Assembly: GCF_041080815.1 (NCBI RefSeq)
Contig: NZ_CP160205.1
Coordinates: 1,922,001 to 1,986,000, forward strand
DNA: 64,000 nucleotides
Reading direction: 5' to 3'
DNA from: Mucilaginibacter yixingensis
GTDB lineage: Bacteria > Bacteroidota > Bacteroidia > Sphingobacteriales > Sphingobacteriaceae
The notes beneath the pieces were generated by a model, which ran no database searches, had not been told where the DNA came from, and saw nothing but the letters and a program-made list of their open reading frames with translations. The position numbers were made by a program, and so were the translations under genes. Position 1 is the stretch's first letter; the number at the start of each line of letters is the position of its first letter. Positions 23,759 to 33,071 of the stretch are shown here, one piece after another.

Positions 23759-26047
23759 TTAATTGACAATACGCAATTTAGCAAATTTGAGCAGCAGTTG
23801 TTTCTGTCCAATCTCTTTAAAAAAGATGGTGGCTTTAATATCGGGCTTGTTGCCTTCCAGGCTAATTACCTTGCCAAAACCAAAGCGTTCATGCTCTACT
23901 TCCATCCCGGTTTGTAAGCCAGCGGTATCAGAAGGGGCAAAACCTGGCGTAGGTACGTGCGCCTTAGCTAATATAGAGGTTGTTTTTGGCGGTGCCGATG
24001 GTGTTGCTGCCTTTGGCTTTGAAAAAGCATCGCTGCCGCGGGTGCTCCAGGCCTGGCGCTCGTCTGAAAATGCTGATGACGATGAGCCGCCTTGCGGGCG
24101 CGCAGAGTAATCTAACTCCAGGTAACGTGCATCAATTTCATCCAGAAAACGACTGGGCTCACAGTTAATCAGCGTGCCAAATTTAAAGCGAGATGTGGCA
24201 TAACTGATGGTTAACTTGGTTTTTGCCCTTGTAACTGCCACGTAAAACAGGCGGCGTTCTTCTTCCAGATCGCTACGTGAGTTAAGCGACATTTGCGACG
24301 GGAACAGGTTTTCTTCCAAGCCTACTACATGTACATTAGGGAACTCCAATCCTTTAGAGGAATGGATGGTCATGAGCGATACGGTATCGGCGTTGGGGTC
24401 TTTATCGTTATCGTCGTTGGTTAGCAGGGCTACATCCTGCATGAAAATATCCAGGCCTTTTTCCTCGATGTCTTCACGCTCAGAGAATTCTTTGATACCG
24501 TTTAGTAACTCCTGTATGTTCTCGTAACGGTTCAATCCTTCTACAGATTTATCCTCATACAGGTCTTTCAACACACCAGAGTGCTGCGCAATATGCAAAG
24601 CGGCATCATAAGCTGATTGATTTTTGGTGATGACTTGAAAGCTTTGAATCATGGTGGCAAAGCCGTAAACTGAAGCCGAGCTGCGTCCGTCCAGATACAT
24701 TTGCGGATTACTGATCACCTCCCATTGGGTAATGTTATGCTGATCGGCCGAAACGATGATCTTATCTACGGTAGTATCGCCAATGCCGCGGCGCGGATAA
24801 TTAATCACACGTTTCATCGATACCTCATCATTCGGGTTGAAAGTGAGGCGGAAATAGGCAATCAAGTCTTTAATCTCTTTACGCTGATAGAAGGAGAGGC
24901 CACCGTAGATTTTATATGGCGTGTTCAGTTTGCGCAGGGCTTCCTCCATCGCGCGCGATTGCGCGTTGGTTCGGTACAGAATGGCAAAATCATTCCACTT
25001 CAAGCCCTTGCTGGTACGCTCATACATAATGGCTTCTGCCACCTGCTTGCCTTCTTCGTTATCGCTAAAGGCGCGCATTACTTTTATTTTATCGCCTTGC
25101 TCATTCTCGCTGAAAACGTTTTTCTTCAGCTGTTCTTTGTTGTTGGCAATAATGCTATTGGCAATGTTAACGATGTTTTGGGTAGAACGATAGTTCTGCT
25201 CCAGTTTGAAGACCTTTACATCCGGATAATCTTTCTCAAAATTAAGAATGTTCTGGATGTTGGCTCCACGGAAGGCGTAGATACTCTGGGCATCATCACC
25301 CACCACACAAATATTTTCTGTAACGGCAGCCAGTTTTTTGACAATCAGGTATTGAGAGAAGTTGGTATCTTGATACTCATCCACCATGATGTATTTAAAC
25401 TTCTGCTGGTATTTGTTCAGTACGTCAGGGTAGCGTTTAAGCAACTCATTGGTTTTGAAAAGCAAGTCGTCAAAATCCATTGCACCTGCTTTAAAGCAAC
25501 GCACGGCATAGGTTTCATAGATTTTACCCAAATGCCCGCGACCGCTTGAAAAGTCATCAGCCTGAATCTGTTCGTTCTGCTGATATTCCTGCCAGCCAAT
25601 CAGGTTGTTCTTGGCTGCGGAGATGCGGTTATAAACAAAGTTGGCACTATATAGCTTTTCGTCCAGCGCCATTTCTTTGAGAATGGCACGCAGAACGCTC
25701 TTGCTGTCGTCGGTATCGTAAATAGTGAAGTTGTTGGGATAGCCCAGTTTGTCGGCCTCTACACGCAGAATTTTGGCAAACACCGAGTGGAAGGTACCCA
25801 TCCAGATATTTTTGGCCTCGCCACCCACTACATGGGTAATACGCTCGCGCATTTCTTTGGCGGCCTTGTTGGTAAACGTTAACACCAGGATATTAAATGA
25901 ATCAACGCCGCTACGCACCAGGTGCGCCACGCGATAGGTAATTACACGCGTTTTACCAGATCCTGCACCGGCTATAATCATTACCGGGCCTTTTAATTGT
26001 GTTACTGCAGCTTTCTGTTCGGGGTTTAGTCCCTGTAGGTAGTCCAA
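23759..26047 (-). CDS. pcrA: ATP-dependent DNA helicase, UvrD/PcrA type
   Basis: 762 residues. Superfamily 1A 3'-5' helicase for repair and replication-fork maintenance. Motif I GAGSGKTRV (about 28-36), motif Ia LTFTNKAAKEM, motif II DEYQDTN, motif III GDDAQSIYAFRGA, motif IV LEQNYRST, motif V LMTIHSSKGLEF and motif VI VAVTRAKTKL are all visible. The C-terminal tail ends with a Tudor-like element (VEHERFGFGKVISLEG) used by PcrA to bind RNA polymerase. Length fits PcrA. Stands alone. Confidence 0.95.
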   Translation of the reverse strand: MDYLQGLNPEQKAAVTQLKGPVMIIAGAGSGKTRVITYRVAHLVRSGVDSFNILVLTFTNKAAKEMRERITHVVGGEAKNIWMGTFHSVFAKILRVEADKLGYPNNFTIYDTDDSKSVLRAILKEMALDEKLYSANFVYNRISAAKNNLIGWQEYQQNEQIQADDFSSGRGHLGKIYETYAVRCFKAGAMDFDDLLFKTNELLKRYPDVLNKYQQKFKYIMVDEYQDTNFSQYLIVKKLAAVTENICVVGDDAQSIYAFRGANIQNILNFEKDYPDVKVFKLEQNYRSTQNIVNIANSIIANNKEQLKKNVFSENEQGDKIKVMRAFSDNEEGKQVAEAIMYERTSKGLKWNDFAILYRTNAQSRAMEEALRKLNTPYKIYGGLSFYQRKEIKDLIAYFRLTFNPNDEVSMKRVINYPRRGIGDTTVDKIIVSADQHNITQWEVISNPQMYLDGRSSASVYGFATMIQSFQVITKNQSAYDAALHIAQHSGVLKDLYEDKSVEGLNRYENIQELLNGIKEFSEREDIEEKGLDIFMQDVALLTNDDNDKDPNADTVSLMTIHSSKGLEFPNVHVVGLEENLFPSQMSLNSRSDLEEERRLFYVAVTRAKTKLTISYATSRFKFGTLINCEPSRFLDEIDARYLELDYSARPQGGSSSSAFSDERQAWSTRGSDAFSKPKAATPSAPPKTTSILAKAHVPTPGFAPSDTAGLQTGMEVEHERFGFGKVISLEGNKPDIKATIFFKEIGQKQLLLKFAKLRIVN

Positions 26048-26154
26048 AATCTTCTCCTCTTTTCTAAGTGGACGAAATTACGGCATTTGAGGTAAAAGCA
26101 AAAAGGATAGAGACGAAAGGTTATTAACATTGGGGAGGTTGTTAAGAAAATGAC

Positions 26155-26805
26155 TCAACGCTGGTTGGATAGCTTTCTTTCCTTAACTTCCCTCAACTTC
26201 ATCAGCTTAAAAATTCGCCTGGCCAATACCACCGATGGAATTCTGGCTACCAGGTTAATAAAAGCTGCTAATGGAAAAAAGAAAGCTAACACCAATGAGA
26301 TAACTGAATTGATCATGGCCACATTGCAAGAGCGGCGGTAGAATAAGATAATCCGTTCATCAACATCGGTCTTTAGGAAGCGACCATTTTTGGATGCATA
26401 ATCCCAAATGTTGTTTTGGAAAATTGTAATCATAAAAACATTGCCGCAGTAAACCACCATAGCTGGCTTGTTTTGGAAATGCATGGCAATAAGTGTGGTG
26501 CTGAATGGCAACAACGCTACAAACAGCAGCCAGGCTATGTTATTCCAGAGCAAAACCTCATTAATGTCGCGTATATGGCAGAAGAACCGATGATGGATCA
26601 TCCAGAACAGGGCGATGATAAAGAACGATAAAAAGAATGCCAGGAAACTGGGCCAGGCCCGCAGTAAGTCGTGATAGGTAAGCGCGTTGCCCGCCGGGAT
26701 ATCTAGTTTGACACCAAACACCAGGATGGTGATAGCTATAGCCACAATAGCATCGCTAAAGAAAACAAGGCGTTCGAGCTCTAAATTTTTTTCTTTGGTT
26801 GACAT
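26155..26805 (-). CDS. TMEM175-family potassium channel (DUF1211)
   Basis: 216 residues with six membrane helices. RLVFFSDAIVAIAITIL (about 12-28) contains the FSD motif of helix 1 that lines the pore in bacterial TMEM175 channels; two such half-proteins form a tetramer. HHRFFCHIRDINEVLLWNN in the middle loop is also typical. It would conduct potassium across the inner membrane. Monocistronic, with a terminator 5 bp upstream of its start for the neighbouring gene. Confidence 0.85.
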   Translation of the reverse strand: MSTKEKNLELERLVFFSDAIVAIAITILVFGVKLDIPAGNALTYHDLLRAWPSFLAFFLSFFIIALFWMIHHRFFCHIRDINEVLLWNNIAWLLFVALLPFSTTLIAMHFQNKPAMVVYCGNVFMITIFQNNIWDYASKNGRFLKTDVDERIILFYRRSCNVAMINSVISLVLAFFFPLAAFINLVARIPSVVLARRIFKLMKLREVKERKLSNQR

Positions 26806-26821
26806 TCACCGTAAAAATAAA

Positions 26822-26850
26822 AAAAGGCCGGAATTTAATTCCGGCCTTTG
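26822..26850. terminator. Bidirectional terminator/palindrome
   Basis: AAAGGCCGGAATT (26823-26835) and AATTCCGGCCTTT (26837-26849), a perfect 13-bp stem. It lies between the M1 peptidase (stop at 26908, minus) and the TMEM175 start and ends the peptidase transcript. Confidence 0.75.
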
Positions 26851-26907
26851 AATTTATAACGCCTGTTACTTTTCCCGTTGAATGACAAGTGGGATAGGAG
26901 TTGAAGC

Positions 26908-28872
26908 CTACTTCCTCCAACTATTATTAACACGATCTTCGTCCGGCAGTTGCTTATCCGGGTCAAGTTCAATGGAGGTGATCTCTGAGTTTGATGGATA
27001 GCGTAGTGTCCAGGTGCCGCCGCGTTGCCAGATGTTTACCGGCAGGTGCATCAGTTCTGTTTTGCCATTAGCTGTAGTTATTTTCATATCAACCGGCATG
27101 GCCATCTTTTCTTTGTTAACCAGCGTAATCAACGAGCCTTTTCCTTGTTCAAACGTTACCGATTCTACTGCCTGATCCAGCCTCCAGGTGGTAAAGAACC
27201 ACGGTTTGAAAAACCAGTTCAGGTCTTCGCCGGCGGCATCATTCATAGAGCGGAAAAAGTCATAAGGCGTAGGGTGTTTCAGCGCCCAGTGTTTAATGTA
27301 CTCGTTAAAAGCATAATCAAAACGCTTTGGGCCCAGCACTACATTGCGCAGCATATTTAAACCTAAGTTGGTTTTAGTATAATAAAAACCGTAATCGTTC
27401 AGGTTCATGCTTTCGGGCGCTGTCATTAACGGATCATGCATACGTTGCATTGATTTGGCCAGTCCAGGTGCTGCGCGTTCAGTGCTGTCATCATACTCGC
27501 CATGATTAAACATTTTGGTAGAGTACTGATTGATGAAAGTATTAAAGCCTTCGTCCTGCCACATGTATTTACGTTCGTTTGAACCAACAATCATCGGGAA
27601 CCAGTTGTGGCCAATCTCATGCGTTACATCGTTCCACAAGCGGGCATTCTGCATATCGCTCAAACAGAAAATAATACCCGGATACTCCATACCCAATGCC
27701 ACGCCAGACACGTTTACGGCCGATGTCCATGGATATTCAAAATATTCTTTAGAGTAAATTTCAATAGAGTTTTTCAGATACTCGGTAGAGCGGCTCCAAC
27801 GGTCGTTACCCGAGCTTTCAACCGGGTAAGCCGACATCGCTATAGCTTTACGGCCCGATGGCAGTTCAACCTTAGCCGCATCCCAAATAAATGCAGTTGA
27901 GGCAGCCCAGGCCACATCGCGGCTGTTTTGCATTTTGAAGTGCCAGTTCAATGTGCCTTTGCCCGGGCGAGTGGCTGTTTTGCCAACCTCTTCGGGCTTT
28001 ACAATCATCACCGTTTTATCGCTGGTGCGGGCCTGTGCCAGACGGCTTTGCTGGGTGGCGGTAAGGGTTTGATCGCCGTTCAGTAAATCGCCAGAGCCCA
28101 CTACAATCATATTGGCGGGTGCGGTAATGGTATAATCGTAATCGCCGTAATCGCAATAAAACTCGCCTAAGCCCATGTAAGGCAGTGTGTTCCAACCTTC
28201 AATATCGTCATAAACGCACATGCGGGGATACCATTGTGCAATCTCATAAACGTAACCTTGTTTAAACTTTTTGCGGCCCATCCGGTCGGCGCCATAAAAA
28301 GGGATAGAGAAATCGTAGTTTATTTTTACTTGTATCTTATCGCCTTTTGCGCCCATTGGTGTTTTTAAGCGCACTTGCATGCGGGCGTCGGTAATTACGG
28401 GCTCAACGTTATACGTTTGGCCTTTATAAGTAACGCTTACGCTGTGGATGTGGTAGCCGCCTCTGCTAAAGCCCTTTACGTCGAACCGGTCGCCGGTAAC
28501 GGGGGTGGTAGCAGCACCGCGCGAATCTGGCTTAAAAAGATTTTGATCCAGCTGCATCCAGAGGTAATCGAGTTGGTCTGGACTGTTGTTGGTATAACTA
28601 ACAATCACCTCGCCGCTGATGGTAGTATCTTTAGCCAGTTCATTAAGGGTTGCATGAATTTCGTAATCAGCGCGGTTTTGCCAATATTTAGAACCTGGAG
28701 CACCGTTGGCCGAGCGTACTTCAGAGCCGGTAATGGGCCAGGTAACAGGGCCGAAGATATCTTGATGATCGTATTTGGATGAGTCGGCAGATGTGGATTG
28801 AGCTTGTATATTTGTTGCCAGCAATAGCAATAAACAACCACCCAATAGTTTGGTTAATTTGTATATATCCAT
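26908..28872 (-). CDS. Secreted M1-family metallopeptidase
   Basis: 654 residues. A signal peptide ends near LLATNIQAQ (residue 25). The N-terminal beta domain is followed by the catalytic domain: GMEYPG (about 395-400, the M1 substrate-binding motif in place of GAMEN), HEIGH at 418-422 and Glu441 in WQDEGF, which together bind zinc. M1 enzymes are aminopeptidases; in Bacteroidota these exported forms degrade peptides in the periplasm or outside. No T9SS tail. Confidence 0.9.
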   Translation of the reverse strand: MDIYKLTKLLGGCLLLLLATNIQAQSTSADSSKYDHQDIFGPVTWPITGSEVRSANGAPGSKYWQNRADYEIHATLNELAKDTTISGEVIVSYTNNSPDQLDYLWMQLDQNLFKPDSRGAATTPVTGDRFDVKGFSRGGYHIHSVSVTYKGQTYNVEPVITDARMQVRLKTPMGAKGDKIQVKINYDFSIPFYGADRMGRKKFKQGYVYEIAQWYPRMCVYDDIEGWNTLPYMGLGEFYCDYGDYDYTITAPANMIVVGSGDLLNGDQTLTATQQSRLAQARTSDKTVMIVKPEEVGKTATRPGKGTLNWHFKMQNSRDVAWAASTAFIWDAAKVELPSGRKAIAMSAYPVESSGNDRWSRSTEYLKNSIEIYSKEYFEYPWTSAVNVSGVALGMEYPGIIFCLSDMQNARLWNDVTHEIGHNWFPMIVGSNERKYMWQDEGFNTFINQYSTKMFNHGEYDDSTERAAPGLAKSMQRMHDPLMTAPESMNLNDYGFYYTKTNLGLNMLRNVVLGPKRFDYAFNEYIKHWALKHPTPYDFFRSMNDAAGEDLNWFFKPWFFTTWRLDQAVESVTFEQGKGSLITLVNKEKMAMPVDMKITTANGKTELMHLPVNIWQRGGTWTLRYPSNSEITSIELDPDKQLPDEDRVNNSWRK

Positions 28873-28978
28873 GTTTGTTTAGTTAGTGGCCGCCAAATTA
28901 GTTAATTTTTTTTCAGAAAAACAGAAACCACGTTATAGCTCTTATTAGGAGCAATGTATAACATCTACCGAAAAACAT

Positions 28979-31006
28979 ATGAATCGATTAGCCAATTCCT
29001 CATCCCCATACTTGTTGCAGCACGCCAATAATCCGGTAGACTGGTACCCGTGGGGCCCCGAAGCGTTACAAAAAGCAAAAACAGAAAATAAGCTGATACT
29101 GGTAAGTATAGGTTACTCTGCTTGCCACTGGTGCCATGTTATGGAACATGAAAGTTTTGAAGACACCAGCGTTGCCGCCGTAATGAACGAATATTTTGTT
29201 TGTATCAAAGTTGACCGCGAAGAACGCCCGGACATTGATCAGATCTATATGAGCGCTGTGCAACTGATGACCGGCCGTGGTGGCTGGCCGCTCAACTGTA
29301 TTTGTCTGCCAGATCAGCGACCAATTTACGGAGGGACCTATTTTCGCAAGAATGACTGGGTCAGCTTGCTTTTTAACCTGGCCGATTTTTACAAGAATAA
29401 GCCAGACGAAGCCGAGCAGTATGCCGAGCGACTGACTGATGGTATTAAGCAATATGAGTCTATCAGTTTTGTAGCCGAACCAAAGGAGTATAACCAGGCC
29501 GATCTGGTTGCCGTTGTCAAAAACTGGGAAGGTTATTTTGACAGGGTTGAGGGCGGCGTAGGCAATCAGCCTAAATTCCCGATGCCTAATAACTGGCAGT
29601 TTCTGCTGCGTTATGCTCATTTGATGAAGGACGAGGCCGTTGCAGTGATGACCGAACTCACTCTGCAAAAAATGGCGTATGGTGGCATTTATGATCATAT
29701 TGGTGGCGGCTTTGCCCGTTATTCGGTAGATAATCGCTGGCATATTCCACATTTTGAAAAAATGCTGTATGATAATGCCCAATTGATAAGCCTGTATGCC
29801 GAGGCTTATACCTGGCAACCCAATCAACTATATGCTGATGTGGTTGATGAAACCATTGCCTTTGTACAGCGCGAACTAACCTCGCCTGAGTTTGGGTTTT
29901 ACTCTGCACTGGATGCTGATAGCGAAGGAGTAGAAGGTAAATTCTACAGCTTCACCAAAGAAGAAATAGATGATATTTTAGATGAGGACTCCATGCTGTT
30001 CAGCATCTATTATAATGCTACCGCCGACGGTAACTGGCACGAGGAAGAAACCAACGTGTTTTTTAGAGCGCAGACCGATGAAGAGCTGGCAAAACAGTTG
30101 GGCATCCATAAAGAGGGACTGCTGGAAGCCGTGCATCGTGGCAAACAAAAAATATTTGAAGCCCGCGCCAAACGGATCCGCCCGGGGCTTGATTATAAAA
30201 TTCTGGCCTCGTGGAATGGCCTGATGCTGCGCGGTTTAACAGATGCTTACCGTGCTTTTGATAAACCTGCTTATTTAGAACTGGCGTTGAAGAACGCCGA
30301 GTTTATTAAATCAGAACTTGTTACGAAGGACAATAAGCTTATTCGCACCCATAAAAAGATAACAGAAGGCGAGCCCGCAGAAACGGTTGCTTTTTTAGAC
30401 GATTACGCAAACGTGATAGACGGTTTTATTAGTCTTTACGAGGTAACCTTTGATATAATCTGGCTCAATCTGGCCAAATCACTTGCCGAAACCGCCATTA
30501 GTGACTTCCACGAGGAGGCCAAAGGCTTGTTCTATTATACCGCCGCCGGCGATGAAGCACTAATTGCCCGTAAAGCTGAGATTATGGACGGCGTGATTTC
30601 GGCATCTGGCTCGGTAATGGCACGTAACTTAAAAAAATTAGGCCTGTTTTATGATGATGAGCGTTATGCCGGTATCTCGGCGCAACTGTTGCGCAACGTG
30701 GCCGATATGATACCTAAATATGGTTCGTCTTACGCTAACTGGGCTAATTTGATGCTGGAAGAAGTGTTTGGTATTTATGAGGTGGCCATTACGGGTAATG
30801 ACGTATCGGCCACGCGCCGTCAGTTGGAAGAAAATTATATTCCTAATAAAATTATACTTGGCGGTAACACGGAAAGTTTACCTTTGCTGCAAGGCAGGGT
30901 AGGCGCAGAGCCGCGCATCTTTGTTTGTAAAGACCGCACCTGTGGCTTGCCGGCCAATAGTGTGGCCGAAGCCTTAAAACAATTTGAAATCAAGAATAAT
31001 CAATAA
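28979..31006 (+). CDS. YyaL-type thioredoxin-domain protein (DUF255)
   Basis: 675 residues. The first 150 form a thioredoxin-like domain ([31 protein letters not shown] with a CxxC at about 41-44; [14 protein letters not shown]), followed by an alpha/alpha-toroid domain resembling cellobiose epimerases. Family called spermatogenesis-associated protein 20 in animals. Biochemical role is unsettled. The slyD gene begins 14 bp after its stop, so the two are probably one operon linked to protein folding. Confidence 0.88.
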   Translation: MNRLANSSSPYLLQHANNPVDWYPWGPEALQKAKTENKLILVSIGYSACHWCHVMEHESFEDTSVAAVMNEYFVCIKVDREERPDIDQIYMSAVQLMTGRGGWPLNCICLPDQRPIYGGTYFRKNDWVSLLFNLADFYKNKPDEAEQYAERLTDGIKQYESISFVAEPKEYNQADLVAVVKNWEGYFDRVEGGVGNQPKFPMPNNWQFLLRYAHLMKDEAVAVMTELTLQKMAYGGIYDHIGGGFARYSVDNRWHIPHFEKMLYDNAQLISLYAEAYTWQPNQLYADVVDETIAFVQRELTSPEFGFYSALDADSEGVEGKFYSFTKEEIDDILDEDSMLFSIYYNATADGNWHEEETNVFFRAQTDEELAKQLGIHKEGLLEAVHRGKQKIFEARAKRIRPGLDYKILASWNGLMLRGLTDAYRAFDKPAYLELALKNAEFIKSELVTKDNKLIRTHKKITEGEPAETVAFLDDYANVIDGFISLYEVTFDIIWLNLAKSLAETAISDFHEEAKGLFYYTAAGDEALIARKAEIMDGVISASGSVMARNLKKLGLFYDDERYAGISAQLLRNVADMIPKYGSSYANWANLMLEEVFGIYEVAITGNDVSATRRQLEENYIPNKIILGGNTESLPLLQGRVGAEPRIFVCKDRTCGLPANSVAEALKQFEIKNNQ

Positions 31007-31020
31007 GTAAATCCATTTAA

Positions 31021-31521
31021 ATGAAAATACAAGCAGAACACGTGGTATCACTTACCTATGATCTCTACGTTACTAACCAGGAGGGCGTTGAAGAATTGGT
31101 AGAGCGTACCACCGAAGAACAGCCATTAACTTTTTTGTTCGGCGCGGGCCAGATGTTGCCAAAGTTTGAAGAAAACCTTGATGGCGTAGGCACCGGCGAT
31201 ACTTATGATTTTAAACTTACTGCAGAAGATGCTTACGGTCAGCATGATCCTGAAGCTGTAGCCAGTCTGCCAAAAGAAATGTTTGAAGGTCAGGAGATGC
31301 CAGAAGTAGGTAACATCCTGCCACTGCAAGATAACCATGGCAACCGTTTCCAGGGCCAGGTAGTTTCTGTAGTTGAGGATGCTGTAATTGTTGACCTTAA
31401 CCACCCAATGGCTGGTCAGGATCTGCACTTTAAAGGCACTATCCTGAATGTACGCCCTGCCACTCCGGAAGAACTGGATCATGGCCATGCGCACGGTCCG
31501 GATGGTCATCACCACCATTAA
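31021..31521 (+). CDS. slyD: FKBP-type peptidyl-prolyl isomerase, SlyD-like
   Basis: 166 residues. A FKBP domain split by an insert-in-flap chaperone domain (AEDAYGQHDPEAVASLPKEM near 70-90). It opens with the usual VVSLTYDLYV and FLFGAGQMLPKFEENLDG. The C-terminus is His-rich (DHGHAHGPDGHHHH), as in SlyD proteins that bind nickel and feed hydrogenase maturation; no hydrogenase genes are in this window. Catalyses proline isomerisation and holds unfolded chains. Confidence 0.92.
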   Translation: MKIQAEHVVSLTYDLYVTNQEGVEELVERTTEEQPLTFLFGAGQMLPKFEENLDGVGTGDTYDFKLTAEDAYGQHDPEAVASLPKEMFEGQEMPEVGNILPLQDNHGNRFQGQVVSVVEDAVIVDLNHPMAGQDLHFKGTILNVRPATPEELDHGHAHGPDGHHHH

Positions 31522-31526
31522 TAAAT

Positions 31527-31560
31527 AAAAAAGCCCTCTCCGAAAACGAGAGGGTTTTTT
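31527..31560. terminator. slyD terminator
   Basis: AAAAAAGCCCTCTC (31527-31540) and GAGAGGGTTTTTT (31548-31560) around CGAAAAC, with a T run; strong intrinsic terminator 5 bp after the slyD stop. Confidence 0.85.
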
Positions 31561-31575
31561 GTTTACAATCAATAT

Positions 31576-31718
31576 GCAGTCGCTCGCGTCTTGGCGAGTG
31601 ACGACTATCCTGCGGCCTCTGGCAGGAGCGATGCAAAATATAGTTGAGCTATTATAGTTTATAGACTGCGGCCGGAGGCCGCAGGATAGTCGTCACTCGG
31701 CTGGAGCCGAGCGACTGC
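31576..31718. repeat. Long inverted repeat, GCAGTCGCTCG family
   Basis: Outer arms GCAGTCGCTCG (31576-31586) and CGAGCGACTGC (31708-31718), and inner perfect 25-bp arms at 31595-31619 and 31675-31699 (CGAGTGACGACTATCC... against its complement). The loop is about 55 bp. Relatives: 54551-54594 (single arm, about 38 of 44 bases alike) and 12588-12607. Confidence 0.8.
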
Positions 31719-31848
31719 AGGAAGACCGCAAAGCGGTATTTTAAGGATTGTATCCGGCCTGATTACACTATCATTATCGATGCTATTTTTCTCCCCCAAT
31801 CAGCGCTAAAAATCTAAACAATTCTACCCGGCTAATGTTACCTATATT

Positions 31849-32706
31849 ATGCCGACCATCTCAATTGACGAATTAGAAATCATAAAAGTTAACGGCTCAG
31901 AGAGCGAGGTAACTTTTGACGAATTAGCAGCCGAAGAACCTCTTGAAATCAGGCTGGAATACGGTGATAAGGACAATCGCCGTGTTAAGAATATTTCTGT
32001 AACCATGCGTACGCCCGGGAACGATGTGGAACTTGCAACGGGTTTCCTCTTCACGGAAGGTATAGTAAACAATGTTGAAGACATTGTATTAGCCGAGCCG
32101 TTGCAGATTTCCTGTGATGAGGATAAGGAGAATACCATCCTGATCTCATTGCGCGAGGGTGTAGAGCCGAAACTTGGCAATGCCGATCGTAATTTTTATA
32201 CCACCTCCAGCTGTGGGGTTTGTGGTAAATCATCTATCAATGCTATTCGTACCGTTAATAATTATGCCGCGGTAGAAGGCCAGGGTCAGATTAAAGCTGA
32301 TGTTTTATATACGCTGCCGGTCATCCTGCGTAAGCACCAGGATCTGTTCGATCATACCGGCGGGCTGCACGCATCTGCTTTATTCTCAACCGATGGCGAG
32401 TTTTTACTGGTACGCGAGGACGTGGGCCGGCACAACGCACTGGATAAGCTGATTGGTGCCGCTTTGCAAAAAGTTTGGTTGCCGTTGCAAAGTCAGGTGT
32501 TGTTATTGAGCGGTCGCGCAAGTTTTGAGCTGATTCAAAAAGCGGCTATGGCGGGTATCCGTATCATCGCGTCGGTAGGGGCGCCGTCAACTTTGGCGGT
32601 AGAGACTGCCCGCTCATTTGGCATTACGCTGGCTGGTTTTCTGCGTGGACGCAGATTTAATATCTATACCTCATCGCACCGTATTTTAAGAGCGCCTGAG
32701 TTATGA
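31849..32706 (+). CDS. fdhD: Formate dehydrogenase accessory sulfurtransferase FdhD
   Basis: 285 residues. FdhD passes sulfur from a cysteine desulfurase to the molybdenum cofactor of formate dehydrogenases. Signatures: TPGNDVELATGFLFTEG (cofactor region), SSCGVCGKSSI (the CxxC sulfur-carrying loop, about 122-132) and REDVGRHNALDKLIGAAL. Its ATG is at 31849. It overlaps the next gene by 4 bp (ATGA), and the third gene of the group is the likely client molybdoenzyme. Confidence 0.93.
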   Translation: MPTISIDELEIIKVNGSESEVTFDELAAEEPLEIRLEYGDKDNRRVKNISVTMRTPGNDVELATGFLFTEGIVNNVEDIVLAEPLQISCDEDKENTILISLREGVEPKLGNADRNFYTTSSCGVCGKSSINAIRTVNNYAAVEGQGQIKADVLYTLPVILRKHQDLFDHTGGLHASALFSTDGEFLLVREDVGRHNALDKLIGAALQKVWLPLQSQVLLLSGRASFELIQKAAMAGIRIIASVGAPSTLAVETARSFGITLAGFLRGRRFNIYTSSHRILRAPEL

Positions 32707-33071
32707 AAATTCGCATTAAAGGAGATTCTATCCGCTATCGTTTAACCCGGACCGAAGTGGAACGCTTCGCGGTGGAGGGGCTGATCAGGGAGGAAACACA
32801 TTTTGATACCCGGGTGCTGTCCTACGTGTTGAAGTTAACCGGCGGGGAAGACCTTTATACCGAATTTAAAGATGATACCATCACCGTATACATGCCCCGC
32901 ACGATGGCCGACGAATGGACAGCCACCGAACGTGTTGGTTTTGCCAATGAAGAAAACCGGCTGGCTATATATGTAGAGAAAGATTTTCAGTGCCTGGATA
33001 ATGTAGCTGAAGATCAGAGCGATAATTACCCCAACCCATTAGCTGTACATCGACATGAAGACGAAGATTGA
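32703..33071 (+). CDS. Small conserved protein between fdhD and the YdeP-type molybdoenzyme
   Basis: 122 residues, soluble and acidic. MKIRIKGDSIRYRLTRTEVE leads into a beta-rich domain (YVLKLTGGEDLYTEFKDDTI; DFQCLDNVAEDQSDNYPNP) and a His/Glu/Asp tail. Overlaps fdhD by 4 bp and the next gene by 17 bp, which implies translational coupling and a role tied to the enzyme, perhaps cofactor insertion or assembly. I do not know a function for the family (possibly the DUF7009 group). Confidence 0.75.
   Translation: MKIRIKGDSIRYRLTRTEVERFAVEGLIREETHFDTRVLSYVLKLTGGEDLYTEFKDDTITVYMPRTMADEWTATERVGFANEENRLAIYVEKDFQCLDNVAEDQSDNYPNPLAVHRHEDED

Larger units (their letters stand above)
31522..31848. other. 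327-bp gene-free gap with terminator and long inverted repeat
   Basis: Holds the slyD terminator (31527-31560) and the GCAGTCGCTCG inverted repeat (31576-31718). The last 130 bp before fdhD should contain its promoter, but no strong -7 element is visible. Confidence 0.6.

Noticed and set aside
24701..25549. 282-residue frame antisense to the helicase gene
   Set aside because: Shadow of pcrA in another frame; pcrA has every helicase motif.
29066..29827. 253-residue frame antisense to the YyaL-type gene
   Set aside because: Shadow of a well-conserved gene, with no independent signal.
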